Assembly: GCF_002929805.1 (NCBI RefSeq)
Contig: NZ_PJJM01000100.1
Span: forward strand, 9,011-51,678
Source: Cryobacterium sp. Y50
Lineage (GTDB): Bacteria; Actinomycetota; Actinomycetes; Actinomycetales; Microbacteriaceae
DNA length: 42,668 bases
Direction of reading: 5' to 3'
Shown: positions 16,340 to 24,121 of the stretch, piece by piece
Layout of the letters: the number at the start of each line of letters is the position of its first letter
How positions within the stretch are numbered: position 1 is the first letter of the stretch
The notes under the pieces: model-generated
What the model saw: only the letters and a program-made list of their open reading frames with translations
What the model was told of the DNA's origin: nothing
Databases searched by the model: none
Made by a program: the position numbers and the translations under genes

Positions 16340-16424
16340 CAAAATTCGGCGTCTGCCGCGGTGCTTCTGACCGCGGAAACCAGCCGCTGTGCGAGCAGTC
16401 GAAGTCAACTACTGGGAGGACACC

Positions 16425-17423
16425 GTGTCTACAGCTTGTTCTTCTCCGCCAGAAATTCCGTCGGGGGTGACGGCGGCATCCTTTGTGGGCCTGCCAGTCA
16501 CGTCTCATGGCGCGCCGACAGCCGGAGCGTTTTTCACCGCGCACAACGGCATCACCTATGCGTATGGCACGGAGGACGGCACGGTGACTGCCGTCGGCTA
16601 TAACGGCCCCTCGACGGTTGTCGTGCCCGAGACGGTGTCGAACGGCGTCGACGAGTATCTCGTGACCGCCGTCGCTGATGAATTCTTCAGTTCGATTGTT
16701 TTGGACTCGGTCTCGATCGGCGAGAACGTGACGAGCATCGGTAGCTGGTGCTTCGTCAATGACAATCTGACGACCATAGTGTTCGCGAACACACTGACCA
16801 ACATTGGGCAGGGTGCGTTCGCCGGGAATGCCCTGACGACAGTCGATATCCCAGAGTCGGTCACGACTGTCAACGATGGCGCATTTGCTAGTAATCCCCT
16901 CACGTCGGTCAAGCTGCGGGAAGGACTCACCGAGATTGGCGCGTATGCGTTTGAACAGACCGAGCTGACATCCATCTCCATTCCGGCATCGATGACCACC
17001 ATTGGACGAGGTGCGTTCTCCGGCGCGCCACTCACCTCGGCCACGTTCGCTGGTGCTGCGCCGTCGATCCATCGATCACTCACTTCCGACACACCGACTT
17101 TCGATGCCGAAAGCGGTCTGGTCGTGCATTACCTGTCGCAATTCGGAGTGGAGGGAGGGTTCACCTCACCGACCTGGCTGGGTTATGACAGCGTGATCGA
17201 TCCGATCGTTTCCTTCGAATTAAACGGACACGGCACAACCGACGAGCAACGGCTCGTGGCCGGCAATTCTCCCGGCCAACCTGTTGCCCCGGAGGCTGCG
17301 AACGTTGTGTTCTGTGGCTGGTATCGGGATGCCGCACTGACTGTGCCGTTCGATTTCACGGCAACCGTACCTGATGACGTGACCGTGTTCGCGAAATGGG
17401 CCGCCAACCCAGTTGCTACCTGA
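16425..17423 (+). CDS. BspA-type leucine-rich-repeat protein with C-terminal InlB-like B-repeat
   Basis: A 332-residue protein. I use GTG 16425 (MSTACSSPPEIPSG) because GGGAGGA lies five bases upstream; an in-frame upstream start lacks this. Residues ~80-225 are LRR_5/BspA repeats: ITSIG-type turns with VTSIGSWCF, LTNIGQGAFAGNALTTVDIPESVTTVNDGAF, LTEIGAYAFEQTELTSISIPASMTTIGRGAF. The C-terminus (about 265-330) is a Listeria-Bacteroides B-repeat: FELNGHGTTDEQ...GQPVAPEA...FCGWYRDAALTVPFDFTATVPDDVTVFAKW. Such proteins normally act on the cell surface in adhesion, yet I see no signal peptide, lipobox or anchor. Base composition is less GC-rich than its neighbours, which suggests acquisition. Confidence 0.85.
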   Translation: MSTACSSPPEIPSGVTAASFVGLPVTSHGAPTAGAFFTAHNGITYAYGTEDGTVTAVGYNGPSTVVVPETVSNGVDEYLVTAVADEFFSSIVLDSVSIGENVTSIGSWCFVNDNLTTIVFANTLTNIGQGAFAGNALTTVDIPESVTTVNDGAFASNPLTSVKLREGLTEIGAYAFEQTELTSISIPASMTTIGRGAFSGAPLTSATFAGAAPSIHRSLTSDTPTFDAESGLVVHYLSQFGVEGGFTSPTWLGYDSVIDPIVSFELNGHGTTDEQRLVAGNSPGQPVAPEAANVVFCGWYRDAALTVPFDFTATVPDDVTVFAKWAANPVAT

Positions 17424-17435
17424 CAGCGCTTCCGA

Positions 17436-17759
17436 TCAACGAGAGTTGCGGGGCGGCCAGGTGCCGTCGCATCCGTTTTGGAGACAGACGAACCGCCAGG
17501 TCTCTTCGTCGGGAACGGCCTCCATGCGCATGAGGCAGCGAGGACAATTGGGCGGGCCCAGCTCGAGCGGAGCATCGCTGGCCAGCTCGGCCTCAGAATA
17601 GGGAGGACCGAAGTAGAGCTGCGTGCAGCCGAGGTTCGTGCAGCCGTAGTCGTAGCCGTCACCGTGCCAGGCGACCTCCATGGCGTCCCCGCACTGCGGG
17701 CAGAGGCGCGGACGCTCCACATCTTGCTTCTGGAACAGCCACGAGACGTTGTCGTCCAT
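17436..17759 (-). CDS. Small double zinc-ribbon protein
   Basis: A 107-residue protein with two cysteine quartets: C20/C23 (CPQC) with C40/C45 (CTNLGC), and C72/C75 (CPRC) with C92/C97 (CLQNGC). Each can hold one zinc, so the protein is two short zinc ribbons joined by an acidic linker. The aromatic residues around the knuckles (WHGDGYDYGC, ETWRFVC) are regular, which supports a real folded gene. I recognise no defined family; possible roles are nucleic-acid or protein binding. It converges on the leucine-rich-repeat gene with 12 bases between stops. Confidence 0.72.
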   Translation of the reverse strand: MDDNVSWLFQKQDVERPRLCPQCGDAMEVAWHGDGYDYGCTNLGCTQLYFGPPYSEAELASDAPLELGPPNCPRCLMRMEAVPDEETWRFVCLQNGCDGTWPPRNSR

Positions 17760-18007
17760 GAAGTGAGACTAGTCCAGCTGGCAGGGGTGTGCTGCGGATT
17801 CTTTGAACTGTGGAGAAGTGGGCGCGCGCATACTCGAGGCCCCGTTCATGACGGTGCGGAGATTCGGAGGCCGTGGGGTCGCTACAGCGATTTTTCGAAC
17901 GTTGTCGAGCGGGAATCTTCGCAGTTGTTCGGCGGGTGGCGATGCAAGAAGCGGGGCTGAACGGCGGGTGGCGGGGCGAGAACTATGACCGGCCAGCGTC
18001 GGTGGAA
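17760..18007. other. Intergenic region, 248 bases
   Basis: It is the upstream region of the zinc-ribbon gene (minus) and downstream region of the membrane-anchored gene. I see no gene or clear hairpin in it. Confidence 0.5.
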
Positions 18008-19012
18008 CTAGAGCCAGGATTGCCCGGCGTCGGTGGAACGCAGGGTGAGGTCGCCGATCCAGAGCCAGAGGGTGTTCTCGGCGGATGCGACAGCGATGTT
18101 TGCGGCCAGCTCGGCGGGCGTTTCGTCAGTGGCGTAGCAGCCCGTGGTGCTCGCGCTCAGCGCAGCGGGTTCGGCGGCAGGATCGATCACGCTGACATCG
18201 ACGACGCTGAGGCCGAGGCACGCGACCGAGGCGGTCTCCGCCGACGAGGCGGCCGGGTGCCCGGCGGCCACGGCGATGTAACCCAGGTCGCTCGCGGTGA
18301 GGGTGAGCACTCCCGGGACGGTCAGGGGCGCTGACCAGGAGGCGGCGGCCTCCGTTGTGGCGAAGATGCGTGCGTCGGCGCAGAGAACGGCGGCGGAGTC
18401 AGCGTCGGCCGTGCTTGCAGCGAGGGCGACAACCGCGTCGCACGGCGCCGCGGCGAGGCCATCGGGCCCGTGCACGGCGGCGCGGTCGGCCGGGTCGACG
18501 TACCACGTGTCGACGAGCTCGTCGGGGTAGCTGGCGTAGTTATCTCCGGCGACGAAGGTCTTGATGAACTGCGGGGCGCAGTCTTCATCGAGGCCGATGA
18601 ACTCGGCGACCGATTCGCTCTGGGCTGCGATGGATTGCAGGGCGGTGACTCCGGAGCGGCCGGTGGCGTCGGTGGCGTTCCAGCTGGTTCCGGAGTCGGT
18701 GCTGAGTTCGGGTGCGGCCGGTGTCGCACAAGGTCCGGTGCTGGCCCGCCAGGCGGCGGTGGCCGACACCGCAGAGAGCAGACGGGTGGCCGGCACGGGC
18801 ATCACTGCTGGTGCGGCTGTTGGCGAGGCTGTCGGGGTGATACTCGGCACTGGAAAAGCGGATGCCGTAGCGGCCGGCTTCGAAGATGCGTCGACGGCAG
18901 CGTCGACCGAGGTCGACGTGAGTGCGCTCGTGATGAGCACGGCGTCGATGAGAAGGAAGAGTGCGATAGCGGAGAAGGCGATGATGCGACGCCGGCGGGG
19001 CTGCTGGGTCAT
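18008..19012 (-). CDS. Membrane-anchored extracytoplasmic protein of unknown function, BNR-like ends
   Basis: A 334-residue protein. The N-terminus is basic then hydrophobic (QQPRRRRIIAFSAIALFLLIDAVLITSAL), a signal-anchor with the rest outside. Residues ~40-80 are an Ala/Pro/Ser/Thr-rich stalk. The globular part has six cysteines and two motifs, LSTDSGTSW (about 103-111) and LRSTDAGQSW at the extreme C-terminus, that look like sialidase/Asp-box (SxDxGxxW) turns, suggesting a small beta-propeller. ATG at 19012 shares one base with the phosphatase stop (TGATG), so it is the third gene of the BY-kinase/phosphatase operon. Function unknown; a surface or sensing partner of that pair is possible. 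Confidence 0.72.
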   Translation of the reverse strand: MTQQPRRRRIIAFSAIALFLLIDAVLITSALTSTSVDAAVDASSKPAATASAFPVPSITPTASPTAAPAVMPVPATRLLSAVSATAAWRASTGPCATPAAPELSTDSGTSWNATDATGRSGVTALQSIAAQSESVAEFIGLDEDCAPQFIKTFVAGDNYASYPDELVDTWYVDPADRAAVHGPDGLAAAPCDAVVALAASTADADSAAVLCADARIFATTEAAASWSAPLTVPGVLTLTASDLGYIAVAAGHPAASSAETASVACLGLSVVDVSVIDPAAEPAALSASTTGCYATDETPAELAANIAVASAENTLWLWIGDLTLRSTDAGQSWL

Positions 19013-19641
19013 CAGGCTCCCGCCGCGATCAGGGCGGCGGTGATCGTGGCGACGGAGGCGTTGATCGCGGCGGCGGCGCGGTCGTAGACGGCCGCCGACT
19101 GGCGGTAGGGGTCCTCGACGTCGTCCAGGGTCGGCGGGTTGGGCGAGGGGTGGAGTCCGCGGGTCGAGGCGACGGACGCGATGAAGGCGGAGAAATCGAG
19201 GGGTGGCCGGGTGGCCGAGGTGGGTTTCGACACCGGGATTGCGGTCTCGGCAGGCTCGACCAGCGGATGGGCGTCTTCGGCATCGGCCGGGGCCACCAGG
19301 CGGGCGAACTGATTAAGCGTGAAGGTGTAGCGGGTGGCTTTGGGCAGCAGAGTGACGACATCGCGACGGTGATCGCGGGTGGCGGTGAGCACGAGGTCGG
19401 CGTCGGCAATGAGCTTCTCGGTGAGCTGCCGTGCGACGTGCTGGGTGTTTGACGCGCCGTATTGCGTTGACAGAGCGGCGGCCTCGGGCGTCATCGCACT
19501 ACCCGTCATGGCGTGGGTTCCGGCGCTCGTGACCACGGCGTCGATACCGGCACTGCGCAGGTTTTCACGCAGCAGCTGCTCGCCCAACGGCGACCGGCAA
19601 ATGTTTCCGGTGCAGACGATGAGAATGCGGGGGGCCGTCAT
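19012..19641 (-). CDS. Low-molecular-weight protein tyrosine phosphatase (Wzb-like) with repeat-derived insertion
   Basis: A 209-residue protein. The P-loop CTGNICRS (Cys10, Arg16) is canonical; the general-acid loop is EDPYRQS near residue 178. These enzymes dephosphorylate the tyrosine tail of BY-kinases in capsule and exopolysaccharide control, and the gene overlaps the BY-kinase stop (ATGA). Usual length is about 145-200; here residues ~125-142 (HPLVEPAETAIPVSKPTS) are encoded by a copy of the dispersed palindromic repeat (19221-19268) read in frame between the fold's last strands. The catalytic residues are intact, so the enzyme may tolerate the insertion as a surface loop. Confidence 0.9.
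   Translation of the reverse strand: MTAPRILIVCTGNICRSPLGEQLLRENLRSAGIDAVVTSAGTHAMTGSAMTPEAAALSTQYGASNTQHVARQLTEKLIADADLVLTATRDHRRDVVTLLPKATRYTFTLNQFARLVAPADAEDAHPLVEPAETAIPVSKPTSATRPPLDFSAFIASVASTRGLHPSPNPPTLDDVEDPYRQSAAVYDRAAAAINASVATITAALIAAGA
19221..19268. repeat. REP-like palindrome inside the phosphatase coding sequence
   Basis: GGTTTCGACACC, then GCGGTCTCGGCAGG and CTCGACCAGCGGATGG, match the family arms (TCGA...CTCGACCAGCGG). It is the only copy in the window that lies in an apparently intact gene, and it keeps the reading frame. Confidence 0.7.
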
Positions 19642-21074
19642 GTTCGGGCCCTCGATCGGCGGGAGTAGGCGGGAGCGATGACCTCGGGGGTCGGACCGGT
19701 GTCGCCGTAGGTGTGTCCATAACCGTACTGGCCGTAGTGGCCGTAACCGTAGGCATCCGGTCCCTTGGTCGGCAGCATCGTCATGACGACCCCGCTGATC
19801 GGAGCGCCGACCTTGTCGAGCGCTGCGATGGCCCCGGTGAGCTGGTTCTTCTGGGTGCGGCCGGCGGCGACGATGAGAATGGCGCCGCCGACGCTCTTGG
19901 CGAGGATCGCGGCATCCGTTACCGGAAGCAGCGGCGGGCAGTCGAAGATGACCACGTCGAAGGTGCGGTTGAAGTCCTCGATGATTTGCGCCATGCGCGA
20001 CGACCCGAGCAGCTCGCTCGGGTTCGGCGGAATGTGCCCGGCGGGCAGCACGAACAGCTGGCCACGGCCCCAGGGCTGAATGACATCCTCGAGTTCGGCG
20101 CGGCCGACGAGCACGTCGGTGAGGCCGACACCGCCCTCGATGTTCATATATTCGGCGACGCGGGGTTTGCGCAGGTCGGCGTCGACGAGCAGAACGCGAG
20201 TGCCGGCATCCGCTAGTGAAATAGCCAGGTTGGCGCTTGTAGTGCTCTTGCCCTCGCTGCCGATCGAGGAGGTGACCACGAAGGAGCGGTCCAGGCGCTC
20301 CACGTCGAGGTACTGCAGGTTGGTGCGCAGGGTGCGAAAGGACTCAGCGCGCGGGCTGCGCGGGTCGGCGTGCACGATGAGGGGCCGCTCGGAGGCCTGC
20401 GGATCGAAAACGATGCCGCCGATGATGGGCAGCTCGGTGATCTGTTCCACATCGCGCTGACTGCGGATGCGAGTGTCGAGCGTTTCGCGCAGCACCGCGA
20501 GGCCAACGCCGAGGGCGAGTCCCACGAGCGCACCGAGGGCGATATTGAGGGGCACGTTGGGGGACACCGGCACCGACGGCACGCTCGCCACCTGCACCCG
20601 GGTGAGTTTCACGGAGGGGCCCCCGGTGACCGCGTCACGCTGCTCGATCTGCTGCACGCCAACGGCGAGGCTCTCGGAGACCGCGTTGGCGATGTCCGCT
20701 GCGCGGCGTGGGTCGGCGTCGGTGACGGCAATGCCGATGATCGAGGTGTCGAGGGTTGCCGACACCTCGATATTCTTGGCCAGTTTGGCTGGCGTCTGGT
20801 CGAGCTGGAGGGTCTCGATGACCGGCAGCAGCACCAGCGGTGTGATGGCGATACCGGAGTAGGTTTTGACCCGAGCCACCGTGAAGCTCGCGCCCTGCAC
20901 GAGATCGCTCGCGCTGCCGCTGGACTGAATCGATACGAACACCTTGCTGGTTGCGCTGTAGGTCGGTGTTTTCAGAATCGAGAAAACGGATGCCGCGGCG
21001 ACGGCCACGAGGGTCAGCGCCACGATGAGCATCCAACTCTTTTGCAGAATGCGGATGTAGTCGCGGAGTTCCAC
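19638..21074 (-). CDS. Polysaccharide biosynthesis tyrosine autokinase (BY-kinase with Wzz domain), copy 1
   Basis: A 478-residue protein. The N-terminal Wzz chain-length domain starts MELRDYIRILQKSWMLIVALTLVAVAAASVFSIL and returns through a second helix at NIALGALVGLALGVGLAVL, with the intervening loop outside. The cytosolic kinase has Walker A SIGSEGKSTTSANLA, Walker A' LLVDADLRKP and Walker B VVIFDCPPLL. The C-terminus is the tyrosine cluster AYGYGHYGQYGYGHTYGD, the autophosphorylation target. The start is GTG 21074 with GAAAGGT upstream. BY-kinases control length and export of surface polysaccharides. Downstream is the cognate phosphatase. It is a paralogue of the gene at 24118-25551. Confidence 0.93.
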   Translation of the reverse strand: MELRDYIRILQKSWMLIVALTLVAVAAASVFSILKTPTYSATSKVFVSIQSSGSASDLVQGASFTVARVKTYSGIAITPLVLLPVIETLQLDQTPAKLAKNIEVSATLDTSIIGIAVTDADPRRAADIANAVSESLAVGVQQIEQRDAVTGGPSVKLTRVQVASVPSVPVSPNVPLNIALGALVGLALGVGLAVLRETLDTRIRSQRDVEQITELPIIGGIVFDPQASERPLIVHADPRSPRAESFRTLRTNLQYLDVERLDRSFVVTSSIGSEGKSTTSANLAISLADAGTRVLLVDADLRKPRVAEYMNIEGGVGLTDVLVGRAELEDVIQPWGRGQLFVLPAGHIPPNPSELLGSSRMAQIIEDFNRTFDVVIFDCPPLLPVTDAAILAKSVGGAILIVAAGRTQKNQLTGAIAALDKVGAPISGVVMTMLPTKGPDAYGYGHYGQYGYGHTYGDTGPTPEVIAPAYSRRSRART

Positions 21075-21181
21075 GCTGCTACCTTTCGTTGCGATACAAA
21101 GTTGCCAGCACTTAGCTTGCCACAGGTGGTTGGTGCATTTGGTGGAGTACGCGGCCCGCGATCAGGGGACCGGCAGTCAAA

Positions 21182-21706
21182 TCAGGCAGTGGCGGCGCGG
21201 CGACGCAGGGTAACGCGCAGGGTGATGACGAGGGCCAGGCCGAGCAGCAGGGCGCCGGCAGCGCTGTAGATGAGGGCGATCGGAACGTCTAATCCGGCGG
21301 TGGCGAGGCCGGTTCCGTCGGCGGCGACGACCGTGAACGTGACGGTGCCGATGTTTTGCGAGTTGCGTCCGATAGCGGTGAGTGTGTAGGAGCCGGTCGC
21401 GTCGCTCGGCAGGGTGACGGTGAGGTCGAGGGCGCCGGCGCTCGTAGCGGTCTTTTTGGCGTTGACGGTTGCAGCCTGCAGTGCAGCCAGGGTGGCCGAA
21501 CCTTCACCGGAGACCGCGAGAGAAACCTGTTCGCTGTCGGTGAAGGCGCCGTCGTCAAACACGACGCTGACCGTGCTGCCGGCGGTCTGGCTGCCGGAGA
21601 TGGTGATGAGATCGGCGGCCACATAGCCGGCAGCGTGGGCGGCAACCGGGCCGCCCAAAACGGCGACACCAACGAGCGCGAGCGTGGCAAGAAGTTTTCT
21701 AAGCAA
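21182..21706 (-). CDS. Small secreted, C-terminally anchored protein with LATAG motif
   Basis: I start it at TTG 21706 (LRKLLATLALVGVAVLGG...AHAAG), because GGGGGA lies six bases upstream, exactly as before the paralogue at 26977-27507; this gives 174 residues. An N-terminal signal peptide is followed by a beta-rich domain (about 30-135), then GLATAGLDVP, a membrane helix and RRRAATA. This layout is a sortase signal, but the class E motif LAxTG is here LATAG, with Ala for the Thr that sortase would attack, so it probably stays a plain membrane protein. It lies between the DUF4012 gene and BY-kinase 1. Function unknown. Confidence 0.75.
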   Translation of the reverse strand: MLRKLLATLALVGVAVLGGPVAAHAAGYVAADLITISGSQTAGSTVSVVFDDGAFTDSEQVSLAVSGEGSATLAALQAATVNAKKTATSAGALDLTVTLPSDATGSYTLTAIGRNSQNIGTVTFTVVAADGTGLATAGLDVPIALIYSAAGALLLGLALVITLRVTLRRRAATA

Positions 21707-21756
21707 GGTAAATCCCCCGGAGTGCATTGTGTGGCCTGATCGCTGCGGGCGAACCC

Positions 21757-23556
21757 TTAGCACTTGAAGTCTAGTGATGATGTGTCGTGCAACGCGATCA
21801 GTGGCGTACTGCGCAGCTCGAGCTCGCCGCTGAACGGCTCCGGGCCGAGCCAGTTGAAGCGCAGCACGGTACTTTCGCCGGGCGCCAGTTCGATCGCGAT
21901 CGTGCTCACCGGATAGGTGGCATCGGTGGCCGGATGGTACGGGGCCTCTGCACCGTCACGGGTGAGGCCGAGGTTTTGCAACTCGGGGGTGCCGTACGCC
22001 GAAACCACGGTCTTGATGCTGCCGAGGGGCACGTCGTACGCGCCGCCGCCGGTGACATACGCGGGGAGGCTGGTGGCGGCATCCGCTGGTGCGGTATTGC
22101 TGAGGGTGATCTCGAGCGCGTACTGCGGGCGCAGGTCTTTACGGCAGGTCTGCTGGCCGAGGGCGGTGGCGACGTCGAGGTAGAGGTCCATTTTGGCGCC
22201 GGTACCGTCGTTGAGAAAGAGGCCGAACCGGTTGGTCTGGTCGTCGCTGACCGGTCGGGCGCCGGCCAGGGTAGTGCCGGCAAGAACGGTCTGCTCGGCC
22301 TCATCGGCGTTCCAGATCAGCACGCGATGTTCAGCTCCGGCGCGGGCGAGCGCGGCGATGAGCTTGGTCGGGTCGGCGCGGCCGCTCTTCACGGCGTCAA
22401 ACACGGCGCCCGCCGCGACCGCGAAGAAGGCGTCCTGCTGGGCCGGCACCTCATAGCGCGCGTACACGTCGCTCAGCAGAAGCTGCACCGCGTTGTCGGC
22501 GGTCAGCTCGTCGCCGGTGGCGAGGGTGATCGGGCCGGTGGCATCGAGCAGGTAGCTCAGCGCAACCGGGTCGACCGAGAGCACGCCATTGGCTTCGAGG
22601 CCGAATTCGAGGCGCCACATTTCGCGGGCGAGCGCCCCGGTCTCTGCGAAGTCTGGGGTCATCGTGACGTTTTGAATGAATTCGCCGGTGATGTCGCCGT
22701 AGATGGACCGGGTGGCGTCGCTCAGCGGCAGCACGGGGGCTTCGTACTGCGGAAAGGAGCTCGAGCTGGCCTGTTGGGTGAGTTCGATGCTTCCGTTGTC
22801 GGTGTGCAGCAGGGCGAGCGCGCCGGGGATGCCGCCGGTGGAGCGCAGCTCGGCGGGGTTCTGAAACAGCAGAATGTAATCGCGCGGTTCGGTCGTGCCG
22901 AGCATGGCTGGCAGCAAGGTGACGGCGCGGTCCATGACGTCGAGTGTGACCGCGGTGTCGTCGGCAACGGTTTGCAATCGGGTGACGGCGTCGCGCACGG
23001 CGTCGTGCACACCGTCGGTGTTGATGGCATTAACGTCTTCTGTGGCGCGGGCCAGAGCGGCATTGGCCTGCTTGACTGGCGGCTGCGCGTCGAGCAGGGG
23101 TTGCAGGGCGATCGATCCGTCGACGGGCTTGAATGCGTTCAGGTCGAGAGTGCCGGCCAGCGTGGCCAGCGGGGTGACGGCGTTCTGCGCGACATCATCG
23201 ACGACGGTAGAGAGTTCACGCACGGCCGTGAGATTCGGTCCGAGAAACGGCAGCAATTCATAGCCGCGCCAGATCGGGTCGCTCGTGCGCGACCGCGCTG
23301 TTGCCGCGAATTCGGCAACGTCGGCGGCGGTCTTGGCAGCTTGGTCACCGTCACCGGCCAAGATTTGGTCTTGGATGGCCGATGCGAGCGGCACGGCAGC
23401 CTCGAGGGCGTCCTTGGCCTGCAGACCGCGAATGCCGACCCAGGCGGTGGCCGCCACGACGAACACGAGCAGCCCGAGCACGACCAGCCCGACGATGGTT
23501 CGTGCCTTCTTTGGCTTTTTCACGGGTGCGGCGTGCGCGGAACGGGACGAAGACAT
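21757..23556 (-). CDS. DUF4012 domain-containing membrane protein
   Basis: A 599-residue protein from ATG 23556 (SSSRSAHAAPVKKPKKARTIVG). A short basic tail precedes one membrane helix, VGLVVLGLLVFVVAATAWVGI; the remaining ~550 residues are outside. Typical DUF4012 segments follow: ARSRTSDPIWRGYELLPFLGPNLTAV, YILLFQNPAELRSTGGIPGALALL and the late LRFNWLGPEPFSGELELRSTPL. DUF4012 proteins are found in actinobacterial exopolysaccharide loci but have no known biochemical role. A second, broken copy lies directly upstream at 23634-24093. In the same direction as the LATAG gene and BY-kinase 1, 50 bases before the former. Confidence 0.88.
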   Translation of the reverse strand: MSSSRSAHAAPVKKPKKARTIVGLVVLGLLVFVVAATAWVGIRGLQAKDALEAAVPLASAIQDQILAGDGDQAAKTAADVAEFAATARSRTSDPIWRGYELLPFLGPNLTAVRELSTVVDDVAQNAVTPLATLAGTLDLNAFKPVDGSIALQPLLDAQPPVKQANAALARATEDVNAINTDGVHDAVRDAVTRLQTVADDTAVTLDVMDRAVTLLPAMLGTTEPRDYILLFQNPAELRSTGGIPGALALLHTDNGSIELTQQASSSSFPQYEAPVLPLSDATRSIYGDITGEFIQNVTMTPDFAETGALAREMWRLEFGLEANGVLSVDPVALSYLLDATGPITLATGDELTADNAVQLLLSDVYARYEVPAQQDAFFAVAAGAVFDAVKSGRADPTKLIAALARAGAEHRVLIWNADEAEQTVLAGTTLAGARPVSDDQTNRFGLFLNDGTGAKMDLYLDVATALGQQTCRKDLRPQYALEITLSNTAPADAATSLPAYVTGGGAYDVPLGSIKTVVSAYGTPELQNLGLTRDGAEAPYHPATDATYPVSTIAIELAPGESTVLRFNWLGPEPFSGELELRSTPLIALHDTSSLDFKC

Positions 23557-23633
23557 TGCCCTATTCAAGCAGAGTGCACCATCCGGTTAGCGCCCGCACA
23601 GTGAATCGCGAGCCCGGGGCGTAGTCGACGCTC

Positions 23634-24093
23634 ACAGCTGAGGTCGAGCGAATCGGTCTCGTGCAGCGCGATTAACGGTGTGCTGCGCAGTTCGAGATCA
23701 CCGGTGAACGGCGCCGTGCCGAGCATGGCCGGCAGCAGGGTGACGGCGCGGTCCATGACGTTCAGGCTGCTCGCGGTCTGCTCGGCGACGGTTTGCAGCC
23801 GGGTGACGGCGTCACGTACCACGGCGAGTACGTTGTCGGTGTCGATGTCGATCGCAGTGACATCTTGTGCGGCGCGGGCCAGGGCTACGTTGGCCTGCTT
23901 GACTGGCGGCTGCACGTCGAGCAGGGGTTGCAGGGCGATCGATTCGTCGACGGGCTTGAACGCGTTCAGGTCGAGGGTGCCGGCCAGCGTGGCCAGCGGG
24001 GTTCTGCGCGACATCGTCGACGACGACGGCCAGTTCGCGCACGGCCTTGAGATTCGATTCGAGAAATGGCAGCAATTTGTAGCCGCGTTAGAT
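23634..24093 (-). pseudogene. DUF4012 gene, second copy, heavily deleted
   Basis: The remains align with the intact gene at 21757-23556. The first part matches IWRGYELLPFLGPNLTAVREL but with a stop codon in place of Trp (I-stop-RGYKLLPFLESNLKAVREL). After DDVAQN about eight bases are missing, shifting the frame; then LATLAGTLDLNAFKPVDESIALQPLLDVQPPVKQAN... continues to AMLGT. There it jumps directly to APFTGDLELRSTPLIALHETDSLDLSC, the C-terminus of the family, so about 300 codons were lost. The normal stop is gone. The 5' ~70 codons are also missing, cut at BY-kinase 2. It is the relic of a tandem duplication of the kinase/DUF4012 unit. Confidence 0.88.
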
Positions 24094-24121
24094 CTGGCTG
24101 ACTGGCTGGCTGGCTGGCTAA
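24094..24121. repeat. Tetranucleotide repeat (CTGG)n just past the BY-kinase 2 stop
   Basis: Seven tetramers: CTGG, CTGA, four CTGG, CTAA. It covers the stop codon of BY-kinase 2 and the truncated edge of the DUF4012 relic, so it marks the deletion junction and could slip. Confidence 0.85.

Larger units (their letters stand above)
16018..16424. other. 407-base region without a confident gene
   Basis: It holds a degenerate palindromic repeat (16161-16216) and the upstream region of the leucine-rich-repeat gene. On the minus strand an ORF from ATG 16147 reads MIFDHMRARVRPILAWVGLLGIIIFAGTLIRPS, which looks like a short membrane helix with a basic N-side; it then runs into the murR 3' end (to 15929) without recognisable sequence. 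It could be a small membrane protein or a remnant; I give it low weight. Confidence 0.4.
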
